From NCBI GenBank assembly GCA_030847615.1, contig JAUMIR010000005.1, positions 169,164,596 to 169,228,595 of the forward strand: a stretch of 64,000 nucleotides of DNA, given 5' to 3'. The notes beneath the pieces were generated by a model that did no database searches, had not been told where the DNA came from, and saw only the letters and a program-made list of their open reading frames with translations. Of the stretch, positions 1 through 11,536 are shown piece by piece (the first letter of the stretch is position 1; every line of letters starts with the position of its first letter). The stretch is from Gambelia wislizenii. Taxonomy: Eukaryota; Chordata; Lepidosauria; Squamata; Crotaphytidae. A program made the position numbers and the translations under genes.

Positions 1-760
1 ACTCCCCTGCCACATGGCCTGGTATCAAGGCTCGTACTGCTGCTTTAGGCTTGGGCTTGAGTGGGGTCCTCGACGTCAACGACCTCCCTTCGCTCTGCTG
101 GGGCTTGTTGGCTGCCACTCGTTCCCGAGGGCTCCTCTCCGGGCATTCAGCTATGTGATGCCCCCCTTTTCCACAGTGCAGGCACAAGCCTTTTCTCATT
201 GTTCGCTCCGTCTCCGACTCTCCTGTCGTGGTTCCACCTGGATGGGCCGCTGGTTGAACTTGGGGAGGCTGGGCCCCTCCAGGGGCAGGTGGTGGCGGTG
301 GCAACCTCTGCAGGATCTCTAGGAGGCTCATTTGCATCACCCCCATTTGCTGCTTCAACTGCTGGATCTCAGCTCCTACTTCTGCCAGCAAAAACCGCAC
401 CCCTAGCTCTCGGTGCCCCTCGGCCAGGGGCCTGTCCCACCGACGGGACCGGCGTTCCTCCCAGCTTCGGTCACCTGGCCAGGGCCAGCTGGCTCCCAGG
501 GCCATTCCAGCTCCTCGCTCTCGAGTGCCAGAGAGTGGCAGGCTGCCCCTCCCCAGGGCTTGCATGGCTCCCAGCTCCATTAGGTCGAAGGGATGAGTAA
601 ACCTCCCAGCCCTCCGGCGCGTCCAGCTCGAGTCTTCTTCAGAAGCTCCTGCAATATCCCCCGATGCGCCAGCCCCCTCCTCCGGGGCCCTGGCTCCCTG
701 GTCGCCGCTTGTAGCCAGGTCTTTCTCCATCTGGGTTTCAGCCTCCGCATCTTCCAACAT
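1..760 (-). pseudogene. Gag of an LTR retrotransposon (Ty3/gypsy-like), partial at window edge
   Basis: Read on the minus strand from an ATG at 760, an open frame runs without a stop to the window edge (about 253 codons); an in-frame TGA lies just upstream, at 778. The N-terminus is acidic and Gly/Ala/Glu-rich, followed by Arg/Trp-rich segments, then a Leu/Gln/Met-rich stretch that may form a coiled coil (about 370-300), then a Pro-rich linker. A zinc knuckle of the form CX2CX4HX4C (CLHCGKGGHHIAEC) lies at about 184-143. A CCHC knuckle behind a Pro-rich linker is typical of retrotransposon Gag. The frame is uninterrupted here, so this copy may be young. The sequence is much more GC-rich than the surroundings. 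Protease/RT would lie beyond the left edge. Gypsy rather than retroviral affiliation is inferred from the LTR start TGTCAGG. Confidence 0.8.
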
Positions 761-813
761 TGCGGGTAGAACCTCTCAAAAGGATTAGGTATTGAAGAGG
801 AGTTTCGGCTTAC

Positions 814-1167
814 TGTGATGTACCAAGCACACACGCTCACATTCAATCAATAAATTTCTTTATTGGCAAGGATTCGTGTGTCAGGAACATAGAACAAAGC
901 CAAAACTGAATACAGCTAGAGCAAACCCCCCCAGATAAACCCCACAGCACAAGAAAGGCCTTTAGGGAGGATAAATGCCTCCCTCTCAGGGCGGCTTGCA
1001 CCTGGAAGCTATGACCTTGAGCCGCTGTGGAGAGAAGCGTTCCTAGGCCAACAAGGCAGGCTGGCCTCTCTCCAAAACTCCAGAGGCCTAGGCAAGGAAA
1101 GCAGCCCCATGTCAGGGTCCTCCATGAATTCCACTCCAAAACCCAGAATTCAGGGATGAGCCTGACA
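814..1167 (-). mobile_element. 5' LTR of the Gag-bearing retrotransposon
   Basis: On the minus strand the LTR starts TGTCAGG at 1167 and ends near 814 in CA, about 50 bp upstream of the Gag start. A polyadenylation signal AATAAA lies at about 860 on the minus strand, roughly 45 bp before the LTR end, as expected for R/U5. The exact 3' boundary is uncertain (TACA or ATCACA), and no clear tRNA primer site was recognised after it. The partner LTR would be outside the window, so the target duplication cannot be tested. Confidence 0.65.
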
Positions 1168-1776
1168 GAGGCCTCCTTAAAAGGTTATTGCTCCACTTTT
1201 TGTTGAAGTCTGCTCATAAAAGAAGACCTAGGTTGTACCATACCTGTCTTGTGAATAAATCCAGCAGTGGTGCCACTACAAATGAGACAACAATCTCGGG
1301 GGGTGGGTAGGACAGGCTGCGTGGCACACACATTTCTGTTTTCCAATAGAATAGAAGGAGTTCAAGAAGCTGGGAAGTTCAAGAGAGCCAGCTGGAAGCT
1401 GGCATTACCAGTTTGAGGCAGTTGCTTCATTTCCTTTAATGGCAAGGTGAGCTCCACATATTTCAAAATGTGACAAGCTAGCCTTGGAAGCTTTTCTGCT
1501 TACTTTGCTGAGTTGGGCACTGGACGTTTGCTCCAGAGCCCTATCCTGATGAAACTATTACTGCCCATGATGCTGGAACTGGTTTACTACTTTCCAGAAA
1601 TGAGAGAGCTACTTTATGTGGAAAAGAAGCTGAAGGACACAATTGTATTGCTAGTTTATTTAAACATTTATCTCCTGTCTTTCCTCAACAGAGTTCAAAG
1701 CAGCTAACAAGAATAAAATTAGACCAACAATTATAATAGACTAAATGAAAGCAAAGCACCAGAGATAGCAGACTGT
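1168..1776. other. Unassigned AT-rich DNA
   Basis: No reading frame or repeat was recognised here. The short frame at 1513-1707 has no recognisable domain and is likely spurious. Confidence 0.4.
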
Positions 1777-2370
1777 GGAGATTATCAGAAACTTCAAAAA
1801 CGTTGTTATAACGACACCATGAGATCACAAAAGGGCTTCCTTATCAGACGACTTCATGCCACAGCATTATGCAAGTGTTCTGCTGCCATTATGAGGGAGT
1901 TCTTTTTTATTGTCAGGGAGAAGTTGAAAATTGATTTCCTGTAGCATTAGTGTTCTGGATTTTTGTGTGTGCAAGAGGGTGCCCCATTCTGCTGCCATGA
2001 TTCCAGCATCCTTCCAGAACATTTCTGGCTGTGAACGGGAAAGCTAGGTACCGTACACTCTTTTTATTAAACTCCCTGTCTTGTTTGCAAGTTTTTAAAT
2101 GTGTGTCTGTGCTTTTCTGAATGTTTTCTTTTTTTAATTTTGGTGTTTGGGCTTTTTAGCATGCTTGCATCTTCTCATGAGATATGACGAAATCTTGTTC
2201 ATGGAGAAACACGGAAGTAAGCAGCATGAGCCCTTGTATTGTTGAATTCTTGGGGTGATTTTTATTGTTATCGTAGCAGCATGTGGAAACATGTGCCATT
2301 GTGCCAGAACACAAACGCTGTAAAATATAGTGCCATAGTGATGTTTTTATGCACTCATCTGATAATCTCC
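1777..2370 (-). mobile_element. Non-autonomous DNA transposon, GGAGATTATCAGA terminal repeats (copy 1)
   Basis: It begins GGAGATTATCAGA and ends TCTGATAATCTCC, a perfect 13-bp terminal inverted repeat. Its interior matches the reverse complement of the 661-bp element at 36415-37075, including a shared CACAAAAGGGCTTCC segment. The flanking triplets (TGT left, TAA right) do not match, so the target duplication is lost or the ends come from different events. There is no transposase frame. Confidence 0.75.
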
Positions 2371-2709
2371 TAAAAGGAGAAAAGATAAAGCCAGCTACTA
2401 AAGCTAAAACCAATTTAATCAGGACAGGTTTCAATAAGTTAAAACAGGTACTTAAAGCAGCTTGGAACTCATATGCCTCCAAAAACTTCCTTTAAAAAGG
2501 AAGGCTTTAAAAGAGAACTTGGAATTTAGGGTGTCGACTTACACGCCAGCAAAACAAAGGAAGAAAGAGGATGCTATTTTTTTCTTTACATGCAGTATTT
2601 CCATCCCACTCCATACTACAAGATCTCCTGGTGGCTTAGAATAAAATCAAGTGGAAGAAGTTAAAACTTAAGACAATGCAAATTTAGAATAGAAACAATA
2701 TTTTCAACA

Positions 2710-2710
2710 T

Positions 2711-2753
<43 letters not shown>

Positions 2754-2757
2754 GTAT
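2710..2757. repeat. (CT)n(TA)n microsatellite
   Basis: A run of CT dinucleotides is followed directly by TA dinucleotides, ending next to a Sauria SINE. Confidence 0.95.
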
Positions 2758-2760
2758 ATT

Positions 2761-2985
2761 AACCACTGGTGGTGCAGTGATTAAATGCCAGTACTGCAAG
2801 CCACAAGGTATCAGTTCGATATCCGAGGGCTCCCAGGTTGACTGAGCCTTCCATCCTGCCATAGGTCAGTAAAATGACTATACAGCTTGTGTGGGGGCAA
2901 TTAGCTAAAAAAAACCAATGTAAACTGCTTCGGGAGTGCTTCGGCATTGATAAGTGGTTAATAAATACCAATGCTATGCTATAAT
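2761..2985 (+). mobile_element. Sauria-type SINE (tRNA head)
   Basis: It has the tRNA-like head of the family (GGTGGTGCAGTGATTAAATG), then the characteristic CACTCAGCCTTCCATCC-like and GGGGGCAATTAGCTAA blocks and a tail that resembles the 3' end of an RTE LINE. It is diverged and lacks the first few bases. Sauria SINEs are restricted to squamates in what I know of them, so this supports the organism call. Confidence 0.85.
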
Positions 2986-3254
2986 GTAAAGCAATATTAA
3001 AACACATATAAAGACACATTTAACTTGGTGCTGAACTGAGACCAATACTGGTGCTAGTTGGGTCTCCAAGGGAGGGAATTCCACAACTTGTTTGGTTAAT
3101 TTAATAATTTGCTTAAAACTACATATGCTAATTTATATCCTCAGATTTAAAAATATAAATGCTGTTTTTAAATTTTATATATATTTATTGAGAGATAAAG
3201 AATAAAAAGGAGCGATAAAGCCACAATTCAATATATAAACAATTTGTTTGCATA

Positions 3255-3658
3255 TAGTAGCACTCCTGCATCCACTGATTTGCCATCCACTGATTCAATT
3301 ATCCATGGATGGCGATAGTGGGGGGCTGTACAGGGAGGGAGGAGATGGCTCCAGTTGCAGTGGTAGGGAGTATGGCGGCTGCATCGGAGGAGGCCTGGGA
3401 GGAGGTGGTGGTGGCAGGGGTGATGGTGGTGGCAGTGGAGGAGGACTGGGTGGCAGCAGGGGTGATGGTGGGGTGTGTGGTGGTTGCGGTGGCCTCAAAG
3501 GCCGCAGCCTAGGCAGGGTGGGTTGCAGCAGCAGCAGTGGTCTGGGCCACAAGCCTCCCTCCCTCCCTCCTCATCCAGGGAATTCACTATTATCCATGAA
3601 ATTCACCATCTGTGGAAGGGACCACAACCAATACCCCGTGGATGCAGGGGTGCTATTG
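3255..3658. mobile_element. Mariner-like MITE with G-rich internal expansion
   Basis: The ends are inverted repeats containing AGCACTCCTGCATCCAC and its complement GTGGATGCAGGGGTGCT, flanked by TA dinucleotides, as expected for Tc1/mariner insertion. Positions 3320-3540 hold a strongly purine-biased run of GGT/GGA/GCA units. This creates glycine-rich or proline-rich frames on the two strands (3248-3670 and 3295-3552), which are not genes. Confidence 0.7.
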
Positions 3659-3959
3659 TATATAAATTAGTAGCATTAGAGAATCTTCTTTTCCAGTTGA
3701 CCTCCTTATGTTGATCCACCCTTCTAGAATATTTTCATTCATTATATTGCTTAAGACCTCTGTTTCAATGAATTTATGAACTTGTTGACTCTACTGCAAA
3801 TTTTACATTCCCTCGTAGCCTAGTTTCTTCCATCTCAAATAGCTGAAAATTATCACCCAATTGTTCTAATGGTATTAATATGCCTAATTAGTCTGACATA
3901 GTAAAAATAAAGTTTAAACAATTGGTTATCATGTCCACTTGATAGGACCTTAAGCTCCT

Positions 3960-5050
3960 TTCCAGTATTCCACCACAGGATACCATTGTATTTCCACTTA
4001 AGTTGTGGATTTGAAGTTTAACAAAGAAGTTAATTTGTCTGTCTCATACAGATCTACTAGTTTCAATGACCAACCGTCAAATGATAGAATGTCAGTGGTC
4101 TTCCACCATTGCACTATTGTTAATCTCACTGCCAAAACCATGTAAAAGATGATTTTCCAATGTTTCCTTTCATCATCTTTGGCAAGCACATTTCTCATAT
4201 TCAGCAGATATAGCTCAAATTTCATTGGAAAGCTTAGATGAAGAATATTCTTGATTATCATATATATTTTTACCAATTTTTAAACATCCAGGTGCAACTC
4301 CACCACATACGGTATAATGAGCCAGGTGTGTTTGGGCATTTCCACCATTTGTTATTTCTGGATTTGAATATTTTGCTTATTTTTGTTGGGATATAGTACC
4401 ACCCATGAGCTATTTTAAGATAGTTTTCCTTTAGTTTTTGACATGCCAGGAATTTATTGGTCCTTCTTCTTGCATTCTCCCAGGTGTCTATATCTAATGT
4501 GTTACCATTGTCCCTTGCCCATTTTACCATTGAATCTTTAACTGCTTTATGTTCCAGTTCTCTTGTGAGGAGTAGTTTGTATAATTTTGTTATATCATTC
4601 CTGCTTTTCCCCCAGATTATTTTATCTAGATCATTGTCTTCCTCTTTAAAGCCTTCAGATTTAAGATCTTCTTTATCTCTTTTGTTTAACTAAAGGAAAG
4701 TAAACCAGTTAAGTTTGTTCCCTTCCTCAAGTTCTTCTTTTGACTTCTATCTGAAATGTCCCCGTTCCTCTTTTTGAAGCAATTGTCTATAAATAAACCA
4801 TTTATCAGTAGTCTTCCATCCCTCCATAAGCGCTTCTTGTGGGGAGATCCAAAGAGGATTTTTTGGGGGGGGGGTAAAATCTGTCTTTTGACTCATCTAA
4901 TCTCTCAATAATGCTTTTCTAATAAAGTGGTTGTTGAATTCTTTGATTAATTTTGATTTATGTACTGGATATAGGTGTTCCATCCATATCTTAAGCTGAA
5001 CCCTCCTAAGTTTCGAAATTTAAATAGATTGCCATACTTGAGGGAGGAAG
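3960..5050 (-). pseudogene. L1-type LINE ORF2 C-terminal remnant
   Basis: Minus-strand frames at 4270-4530 and 3998-4276 carry the L1 ORF2p C-terminal pattern: a KLKENYLKI-W-Y block followed by WKCPNTPGSLYRMWWSC, then the stretch ending in PxxFELYLLN. Frame breaks separate them, and further diverged sequence of the same reading sense continues to about 4700. ORF2p supplies endonuclease and reverse transcriptase for L1 mobility; only the C-terminal segment is present, so it is dead. Confidence 0.75.
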
Positions 5051-6643
5051 ACAGTGATCGGGTGACCATGTGACTCTTTCCTCTGCTGTCAAGGTATGAA
5101 CTCTGGATGAACAACTTCAAGGTCCTTAATCTCCCTCCTCATTGTTCCCTATCTTTAAATCAGATTTAGATGGGGCAGCCTTTCAGACAGAGGACTGTGA
5201 TCTCTAAATGTGGACCTCCCTGTTACTTTTTTGGACTATAACTCCCAGAAGCTCCCAAGCAGATCAGATTTCCTGCCTGTTCTGTCCTCTGAGGTTGACA
5301 GCTCCTCTGTCTAATAGGTGAGTTTGGCCTGGAGGCAGGGCCTGTATTGAGGCCTTGACAACCTCTTCAGCTCCAAGCTTGGAAGGACCATGTCACTACT
5401 GGGTTACCAGTAGTGAGGTCATAACAATCCTTTTCCAAAAAAAAAAAAGTTTAACCCAAACAAATGTAATGACTGGTCAGTCATGTAACATTTACTAGCT
5501 GTATTTTCTTACAGTGGGTAGGGGTGTTAAATACCTTTTGGGGGTATTTCAAGCCCCCTCAATTGCAGGCTATATTTTTACATTTTTAGAAGGATTTTCT
5601 AAAAAAAAAAAAAAAAAAAAAGGCCAAAAGTAATACAATTAACTGCTAATGAAAAAAAATCCACTTCTAAGAGCTTTGACACAAGCTACATAGTGAATTG
5701 CTTTTTGAAAGTAAATGTCCAACCTCTTCTGTACTGCATGGATTGCTATTCATGAATTTGAATAAGGCGCTGACTTCCTTCTTTGTGATTTTTTTACTGA
5801 CAAATGAAACTTTCTTCTTTCCTGTCTTCTGACTTGTCTCCTCTCTCTCCTTTCCATTCCTTCCAAATAATTTTATTGTCAAAGTGAAATATATTGAACA
5901 GAACCCTTTTATAGGAAATAATTCCCTGGGCATATAGTTTGTTTCATAATCTACATCTCTGAAGACAGGACAGCCTTAGAGTTACAGCATGTGACTTGGG
6001 CACTTATAAAATGTAACCAAACGTGAAGCGATGCTGATTCCTGGCTGCCTGCCTGTACTACTGAATAAACTTGCTGCAACTGCTGGGTCTTATTGCATGC
6101 CCATGGCACAGTGGTGAAATCACTTTCAGCTTGGCAAAGGCTATGTAAATAGACCTCTTACATGGATTGGCCAGGTACTGTGAGTGCCCCTGAGAAATGT
6201 AAACAACTTGACTTTGCGAATCCCAGCTGAGTAGCAGATCATATCCAGTTACAGTTGTCCTCCCTGACTGTAACTTTCACAAAAGATGAAAGATGCAGAA
6301 CAAGCTTTGGTGTATATTTTTTTTTTTAAAAAAAAAACCAAGTTTCTTGTAGTTAAAAAGTACATGTAAAAGTTGTTTTTTCAAGAAACTAAATCTTGTG
6401 ATGTCTTCGTCCAGTAATTAAAGCTAACAGTCACCCAGTCTTTCTTACACTCTGCACCAAGGGAGGAGAGACTTAGGCTATCTATTTTCCTTGTCAGTTC
6501 TTTTAAGTTTGCAAATGTGTGAAGTTAGAATCCATCAGCTTGCTTGCACATGATCACCGTCTCCTTGGAGGATGATCAAGGTGACTCTAAAAAACCTCCT
6601 ACTTTCTTTTAAAGTAAAGAATGTGAACCAGATAATTCTGAGT
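5051..6643. other. Unassigned AT-rich DNA with poly-A runs
   Basis: Contains A-runs at 5439-5449, 5602-5621 and 6330-6338, and a short piece at 5225-5260 resembling the palindromic hAT-like MITEs seen elsewhere in the window. The frame at 5667-5933 has no recognisable domain. Confidence 0.45.
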
Positions 6644-6654
6644 TCCTAGATTGC

Positions 6655-7292
6655 TCTCTCTCAGGCTTTTCTTCACAAACGAAGATTCAGGAAGGACTCA
6701 TCCTGCGCTTTCTGCAAGCGCGCTGATGACTAAAAAGGCCAATCCGAGATAGACAAGTCCAGTTGCAGAAAGCAGAGCAGAAGGTCTCCTTGGGTGATGT
6801 TTCTGGGTTGTGATTCTTTCTGTGTTGTCGTTTCTCTTCAAGACTTGTTCGGCGTGAGTTCTCAAATAAGGCTGCAGCATTGTGGATAGTGTGTCTCCAT
6901 GCCTCCCAATGTGAGGCCAGGGCAGACCATTGTTGGTGATCAATTTGGCCGAGCCTGAAATGTTGTTTCAGGGAGTCCTTGTATCGCTTTTTTGGAGCGC
7001 ACCTCTTACGCTGAGCTGTGGCGAGTTCACCGTAGAGTACTATTTTGGGGAGGCGATGGTCATCCATCCTAGAAACGTGCCCTGCCCAGCGCAGCTGTGT
7101 TCTCAATATCATGGCCTCAATGCTGGTGATGCCTGCTTGCTCAAGGAGGGCAACATTCGTCACATAGTCAGTCCAGTATATATCTAGGATTGTGCGTAAA
7201 CAGCGCTGATGGAAACGTTCAAGGAGTCGTAAGTGGTGGCGATAGGTGACCCATGTTTCAGACCCATAAAGGAGAATAGACAGTACAATGGC
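6655..7292 (-). mobile_element. 5'-truncated LINE insertion (RTE/Ingi-like) with target duplication
   Basis: The insertion lies between two copies of TCCTAGATTGC (6644-6654 and 7293-7303), an 11-bp target-site duplication. The 3' end is at the left, ending in a GAGA-type run, and the 5' end is truncated at 7292. It encodes the C-terminus of the LINE ORF2. The same family recurs at 51541-52385, 59295-60660 and 62533-62593. Confidence 0.88.
6687..7163 (-). pseudogene. LINE ORF2 C-terminus with C-terminal zinc finger
   Basis: 158 codons are open. The block QLRWAGHVSRMDDHRLPK followed by a basic KKRYKDSLK segment is the post-RT region of RTE/Ingi-like non-LTR elements. The C-terminus has a finger that in the second copy (51572-51997) reads CX2CX12HX3C. 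In this copy the first zinc ligand is replaced by Ser. The upstream RT and endonuclease are missing because the insertion is 5'-truncated. I cannot fix the clade. Confidence 0.8.
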
Positions 7293-7303
7293 TCCTAGAT
7301 TGC

Positions 7304-8398
7304 ACCAATAAACATATTTGCCATAAAATATGCCATTGTTGAGACAGACATAACTGCATTACTAGTCACAGCCTAGTGGAGGAACAAAGAGATCAAGCTG
7401 TTAACTTCTGTGAGATGTACCTGTTCAGGAAATTTCAGCTGCAGACTCCACAAAGCTTGTATTGATGCTGATGTTAAGAACTGTGTTCTATGGTCGTAAT
7501 TCTCTCTAACACTGAGCTCAGTTGATCATGCTGCAAGTATTTTAGAAGTTTAACAAGACCCTCTAAATATCAGGGATGCAATTACTTGTTAATTTCATTC
7601 TTTGGGGAAACAAGAAGTAATTTTAGCAATTTTCTTCCTTTTGTGAGAAAATATTTGAAAATTGCACAGTTGTCATGTGAAAAACTGTTCAAAATGGGTC
7701 TTATTCTGCAAAAAAAATTACATGTGATATTTTTGCACAGAAAATAGCATTTTCTGCATAGGAAACAGCCTAAAAAAATTCTGCTTGGCACTATTATTTT
7801 CAAATGTAGTAGTAGGGGGCTTATTCCAGATCAAATACATATTTTATGTAGAAAATAATATTTTTCCACAGATATATGATTTTCTGCACAGAAATTGATT
7901 TCTTCTGTACAAAAATCTGCAAAATTTGTGCAGAATATGTCCAGAACTGCAAAGATTCTCATAAGTTGAGATTTATCCTCTTCAGAGTATTCAAACTATT
8001 TTTTGAATATTTTTGAGCATTGTTTCCATCCCTATAAAAAATAAGGTCATTTCGACAAACCTGTGGGTGATTATGAGACGTCAACTTGAAAATGGTCCAG
8101 CAAGGACCTATGAGCTTTCAGTATTCACTTGAAGCAGAAGGCCAGGGAGAGTGAGGGGAAAATGAGGTTTCCCCATTTACACTTTCCTGAAATTCTCTCT
8201 TCCTCTGCAAAACCTGTAAAGGAAGGATAGAGTTTTAGTTGGGCTGACCTGTTTTTAGAAATCAGAGATACTATTTTTAGAAACCAGAGATACTGTTCTG
8301 GGGATGTGACAATCTCTCAGCCTTGGCTTTGTTACATTTCTCCAAATCCCACTTTCAGACTCATTTTTGCTCATGTTTTTCTTATGCACTGGGTTGTA
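7304..8398. other. AT-rich unclassified repeat with TTTCTGCACAGAAA-like motifs
   Basis: From about 7590 to 7930, short palindromic motifs of the form TTTCTGCACAGAAA recur with variation. Similar texture appears at 14235-14410 and 58510-58900. No coding potential was recognised. The rest is featureless. Confidence 0.4.
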
Positions 8399-8399
8399 A

Positions 8400-8526
8400 A
8401 AATTTGGCCTAAATCCAGTTGTTTTCCTCCCTTCTAGAGTAGACCTGTTAAATCAATGAAACTGTCACAAGTGTTGACTTACCAAATATCCAGTGATTCA
8501 ACAGGTCTACTTTAGTTGGGATGATC
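8400..8526. repeat. Short palindromic repeat (AGTAGACCTGTTAAATCAATG type)
   Basis: AGTAGACCTGTTAAATCAATG near the left end is answered by CAACAGGTCTACT near the right end, forming a foldback of about 125 bp. A related copy lies at 52915-53010. This is consistent with a small MITE; its family is unknown to me. Confidence 0.5.
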
Positions 8527-8984
8527 TTTTTCTTTTCGCATTAAATGGACATGAATTTCCCTAATGTACACATTTGCCTACACATTTATAATGTTCATAC
8601 TTTTGTATCCAAGCATCCCGTTGACCAAAGCTTTTTAGTTAAGCACAGTTTAATTGTTTTTAATTACTGTATTTACATATAATTTGAAGAGAAGATGCCA
8701 CTCACAGTTTCTTCTTGATGACAAGAAAGTAAAATAAACATGTACATTTTCACTGATTTTCTCATAGACCAAGTATTTGATATATTTGTTTTAAAATAAT
8801 TAGTACATTTTAAACATTTTTTTTTACATTTTTTACCCAATTTCTATACTGTAACTATTTTTTGCAGGTTCCACTCATGAATCTCTTAATATCCTTTAGT
8901 TATTGCCATATCTACACCATAATTTATGTATGTCTACTTGTTTGTTATGCTATATGCCTACACATATAATCACCAAACTTGATG

Positions 8985-9094
8985 TTAATTTTTGTATTTT
9001 AATTTTTGTAAGCCGCCCTGATTGTTTTAACAGAGGGGCGGGATATAAATAATAATAATAATAATAATAATTATTATTATTATTTATTATTATG
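8985..9094 (+). mobile_element. LINE/SINE 3' tail (TAAGCCGCCCTGA...GGCGGGATATAAATAA) plus (AAT)n
   Basis: The block TAAGCCGCCCTGA through GGGCGGGATATAAATAA is the hairpin tail common in reptile L2-type elements and their SINEs. It runs into (AAT)n then (ATT)n at 9050-9094. Confidence 0.65.
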
Positions 9095-9877
9095 TTGCCT
9101 GGTGTTATCTAATCTTACCAAAACAAAGACTATTGTACAGTTTAGAACCTGATTCATTAATTTCTATCACTTCTTCCAATACGAATACTTGGGTTTTTTG
9201 TGTGTGCATTTTTGTGCCCCAAAATGTACATTTATGAACTGATTTTAAGCAAACATTCTGTTTAGACTTAGGCTGTCATCTCAGATTTGTCTGTGCATTG
9301 TCAGTTCTGGTTGGCAAACTGACTTTTCTAGAAGATTGTAATTTGGGTTTATTTTGCATAGAACTTGGTTTGAAGCAAACTGTAAAAATTGTAGGTGCTA
9401 CCAGTTAAGCCTTTGCTTGTGAAATCAACATCAACCCAGGCAAGTCTGGATAAATTTCCTAGTATATTAAAGGCTGTGAAGGTTTGAATGCATGGAGATA
9501 TTCCCAAAGGAATATTAACAGTATGGAACATGTTTGGTAGAAGGAGATAGGCCAACAAAGGTAGTCATTCATAAAACACTCAATTTTGGTCATGCACTAT
9601 AATGTACATCTATAATTAATGCATGTAGCAGGTATAAGACTATTGGTACGATGGAGTTCAGAAATACTCTGATATCATATATTATATCATTTCATATCTC
9701 TAGAGAAGTCTGAAGAAGATGTGGGGGCTAGGAATATACTGAAAATGCTGCCACAGTTAACTTGTTTGTTCTTTCCTCTGAGTTGTTATAAAATCCTACT
9801 TAATTATACAGGAAGTATTTATAAAGCATTGCTTGTCCAAAGCATGAAAGACTGCTCTCTCTCTCTCTCTTTTAACT
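9095..9877. other. Unassigned AT-rich DNA, ends in (CT)n
   Basis: No gene or repeat family recognised apart from a CT microsatellite at 9853-9870. Confidence 0.4.
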
Positions 9878-9884
9878 AGGGGGT

Positions 9885-10012
9885 AGAGAACTTCTGGCCT
9901 TACAAATATTCTTGGACTACTACTTCCATCATTCTGGATCTTTTAGCCATGCAGGTTTGAGGGGATAGTAGTTAGAAGCAAACAGCTTTTGGGGAGCACA
10001 GATTTTCCATCT
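9885..10012. mobile_element. hAT-like palindromic MITE, degraded
   Basis: Carries the GTAGAGAACTTCTGGCC end, a 'ttggactactacttcc' internal block and a complementary 'GATTTTCCATCTCTGC' end, matching the palindromic family seen at 16406, 22909 and 42523. Confidence 0.5.
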
Positions 10013-11536
10013 CTGCTTAAGATTGACAGGATAATCACATTATAACAACTAACAGCTAGTGCTTGATTCAGAATACTAGAAGGCGAGTGTGTTACTGCAT
10101 TAAAACAAATCGGCAAACTCGATCTTGCATCCATTTTCATTTTCTGTATTTGGCTCAAGCACAGAGGAGAAAAGATGCAAAAGCAATCTGATTTCCATTC
10201 ACTTTTTTTATTTTTGAACACACTCTCATGCCAATGACTTTGTGAAAGCAAAAACATGTGTAGTAGTACTGCTATATAAGCTCTATCAGTCGTGACAAAA
10301 TCCACCTTTAAGTAATTATGAGGGAGGGGGAAAAGTAAGCAACATAAAATTCATGGGTTTTTATTTTTCTTTGCATTTCATAATGGACCAGCTGTAATTG
10401 GAAATACCACGGTTCTTTAAAAAAAAAGTTCAGATCCAGGAAACATATTGAGAGGCAGCCATGTTAGGTATGCAGCAAAATACAACAGAATCCAAAATCC
10501 ACAAAAAAGTGATACCATCAACCAAAATGTACAAAATACATCATAAAAACTTTCAAAACTGCACTGGCTTCTTCATCAGACAAAAGATGTTGAAAAATCA
10601 TACAGGAGAAGAAAAGTGATGATGTAAGAGTCACAGGTTTACATTTTGTATCAGGTGTTATTTATGGATCATTTATTCTGGAGGGATCTCAATGTGGGTA
10701 GAGACCACTCCCCTTCTTGGCCATGTCAGGACTGAGATGAAGGACAGTAAAATTTAAACTTCATTAGCAGCAGTAAAGTAACTTCTCATGGGATCCAGAC
10801 AGACAAACTTTATTGACTGGCCAATAAAGGTATTTCTCTTTTATTGATTTTGGATTTTGTAGTATTTAAAAATGTTGTTTATTAACAGTACATATGAGTT
10901 GGCCTTCAGCTCACAAGGGCTCTCAGAACAATATACTGTATAAAAAAACCAATTGAAACTAAAATAGTTTTAATAATGTGTGGACAAAATTATCTAAAGA
11001 AGAGGTTCTGTACTGAGTAATAATTATTTCCCTGAATTATTTACCAAACCCTATGAAAATATCTTGAATTACAGTTCATACTATAAACCAGGAATGGGTT
11101 TATAAATTTGGGCACCCCAAATTTTATTGAGAAAATTGAACATCCTTTGCTCACAAATGCCCTTTAGGTGGGATGGAGACAGTTTTGCCATGTTTCCAGA
11201 CCTCCTGGGTTATTTTTCCAACATGGAAGTTGACTTTTGGGTCACTTGCTATTGGGGAAAAATATCCTCTTTCTTGGGCTTAAAATCCTGCAGAGAGGGT
11301 TGAAAATGTGGTGGAACTTCCCCCATGCCTCCTTAGAGCATTGTGGTGGGTATTTTAGGGTAAAAAATCAATATGTTTTCATGGGAACAGTGTGGATCCC
11401 TAAGCCACAACAGCTGACCATCCCCACAGTAAACTCATCCTCAAGTTCCCACTATTTTAGCTGTGACCAAGAATCTTTGGCTGCCTTGTCTAATATCTGA
11501 CTTTTGTGATTAAAATACAGCCAAATATAATTCTCA
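10013..11536. other. Unassigned DNA; possible retroelement tail at 10440-10860
   Basis: 10440-10600 contains 'gcagccatgttaggtatgc' and 'cttcatcagacaaaag', wording reminiscent of a retroelement 3' region, and 10808-10862 has paired ACTTTATTG/CAATAAAGG motifs. I cannot name the family. The frames at 9943-10305 and 11237-11500 show no domain. Confidence 0.35.

Noticed and set aside
61..600. 179-codon plus-strand frame
   Set aside because: It is the shadow of the minus-strand Gag frame in GC-rich DNA; the zinc knuckle is on the minus strand.
580..846. 88-codon minus-strand frame
   Set aside because: Out of frame with Gag and overlaps the LTR end; no domain.
3248..3670. Glycine-rich 140-codon frame and proline-rich 85-codon frame
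   Set aside because: Both come from a simple GGN-rich run inside a mariner-like MITE on opposite strands; no domain, no conservation argument.
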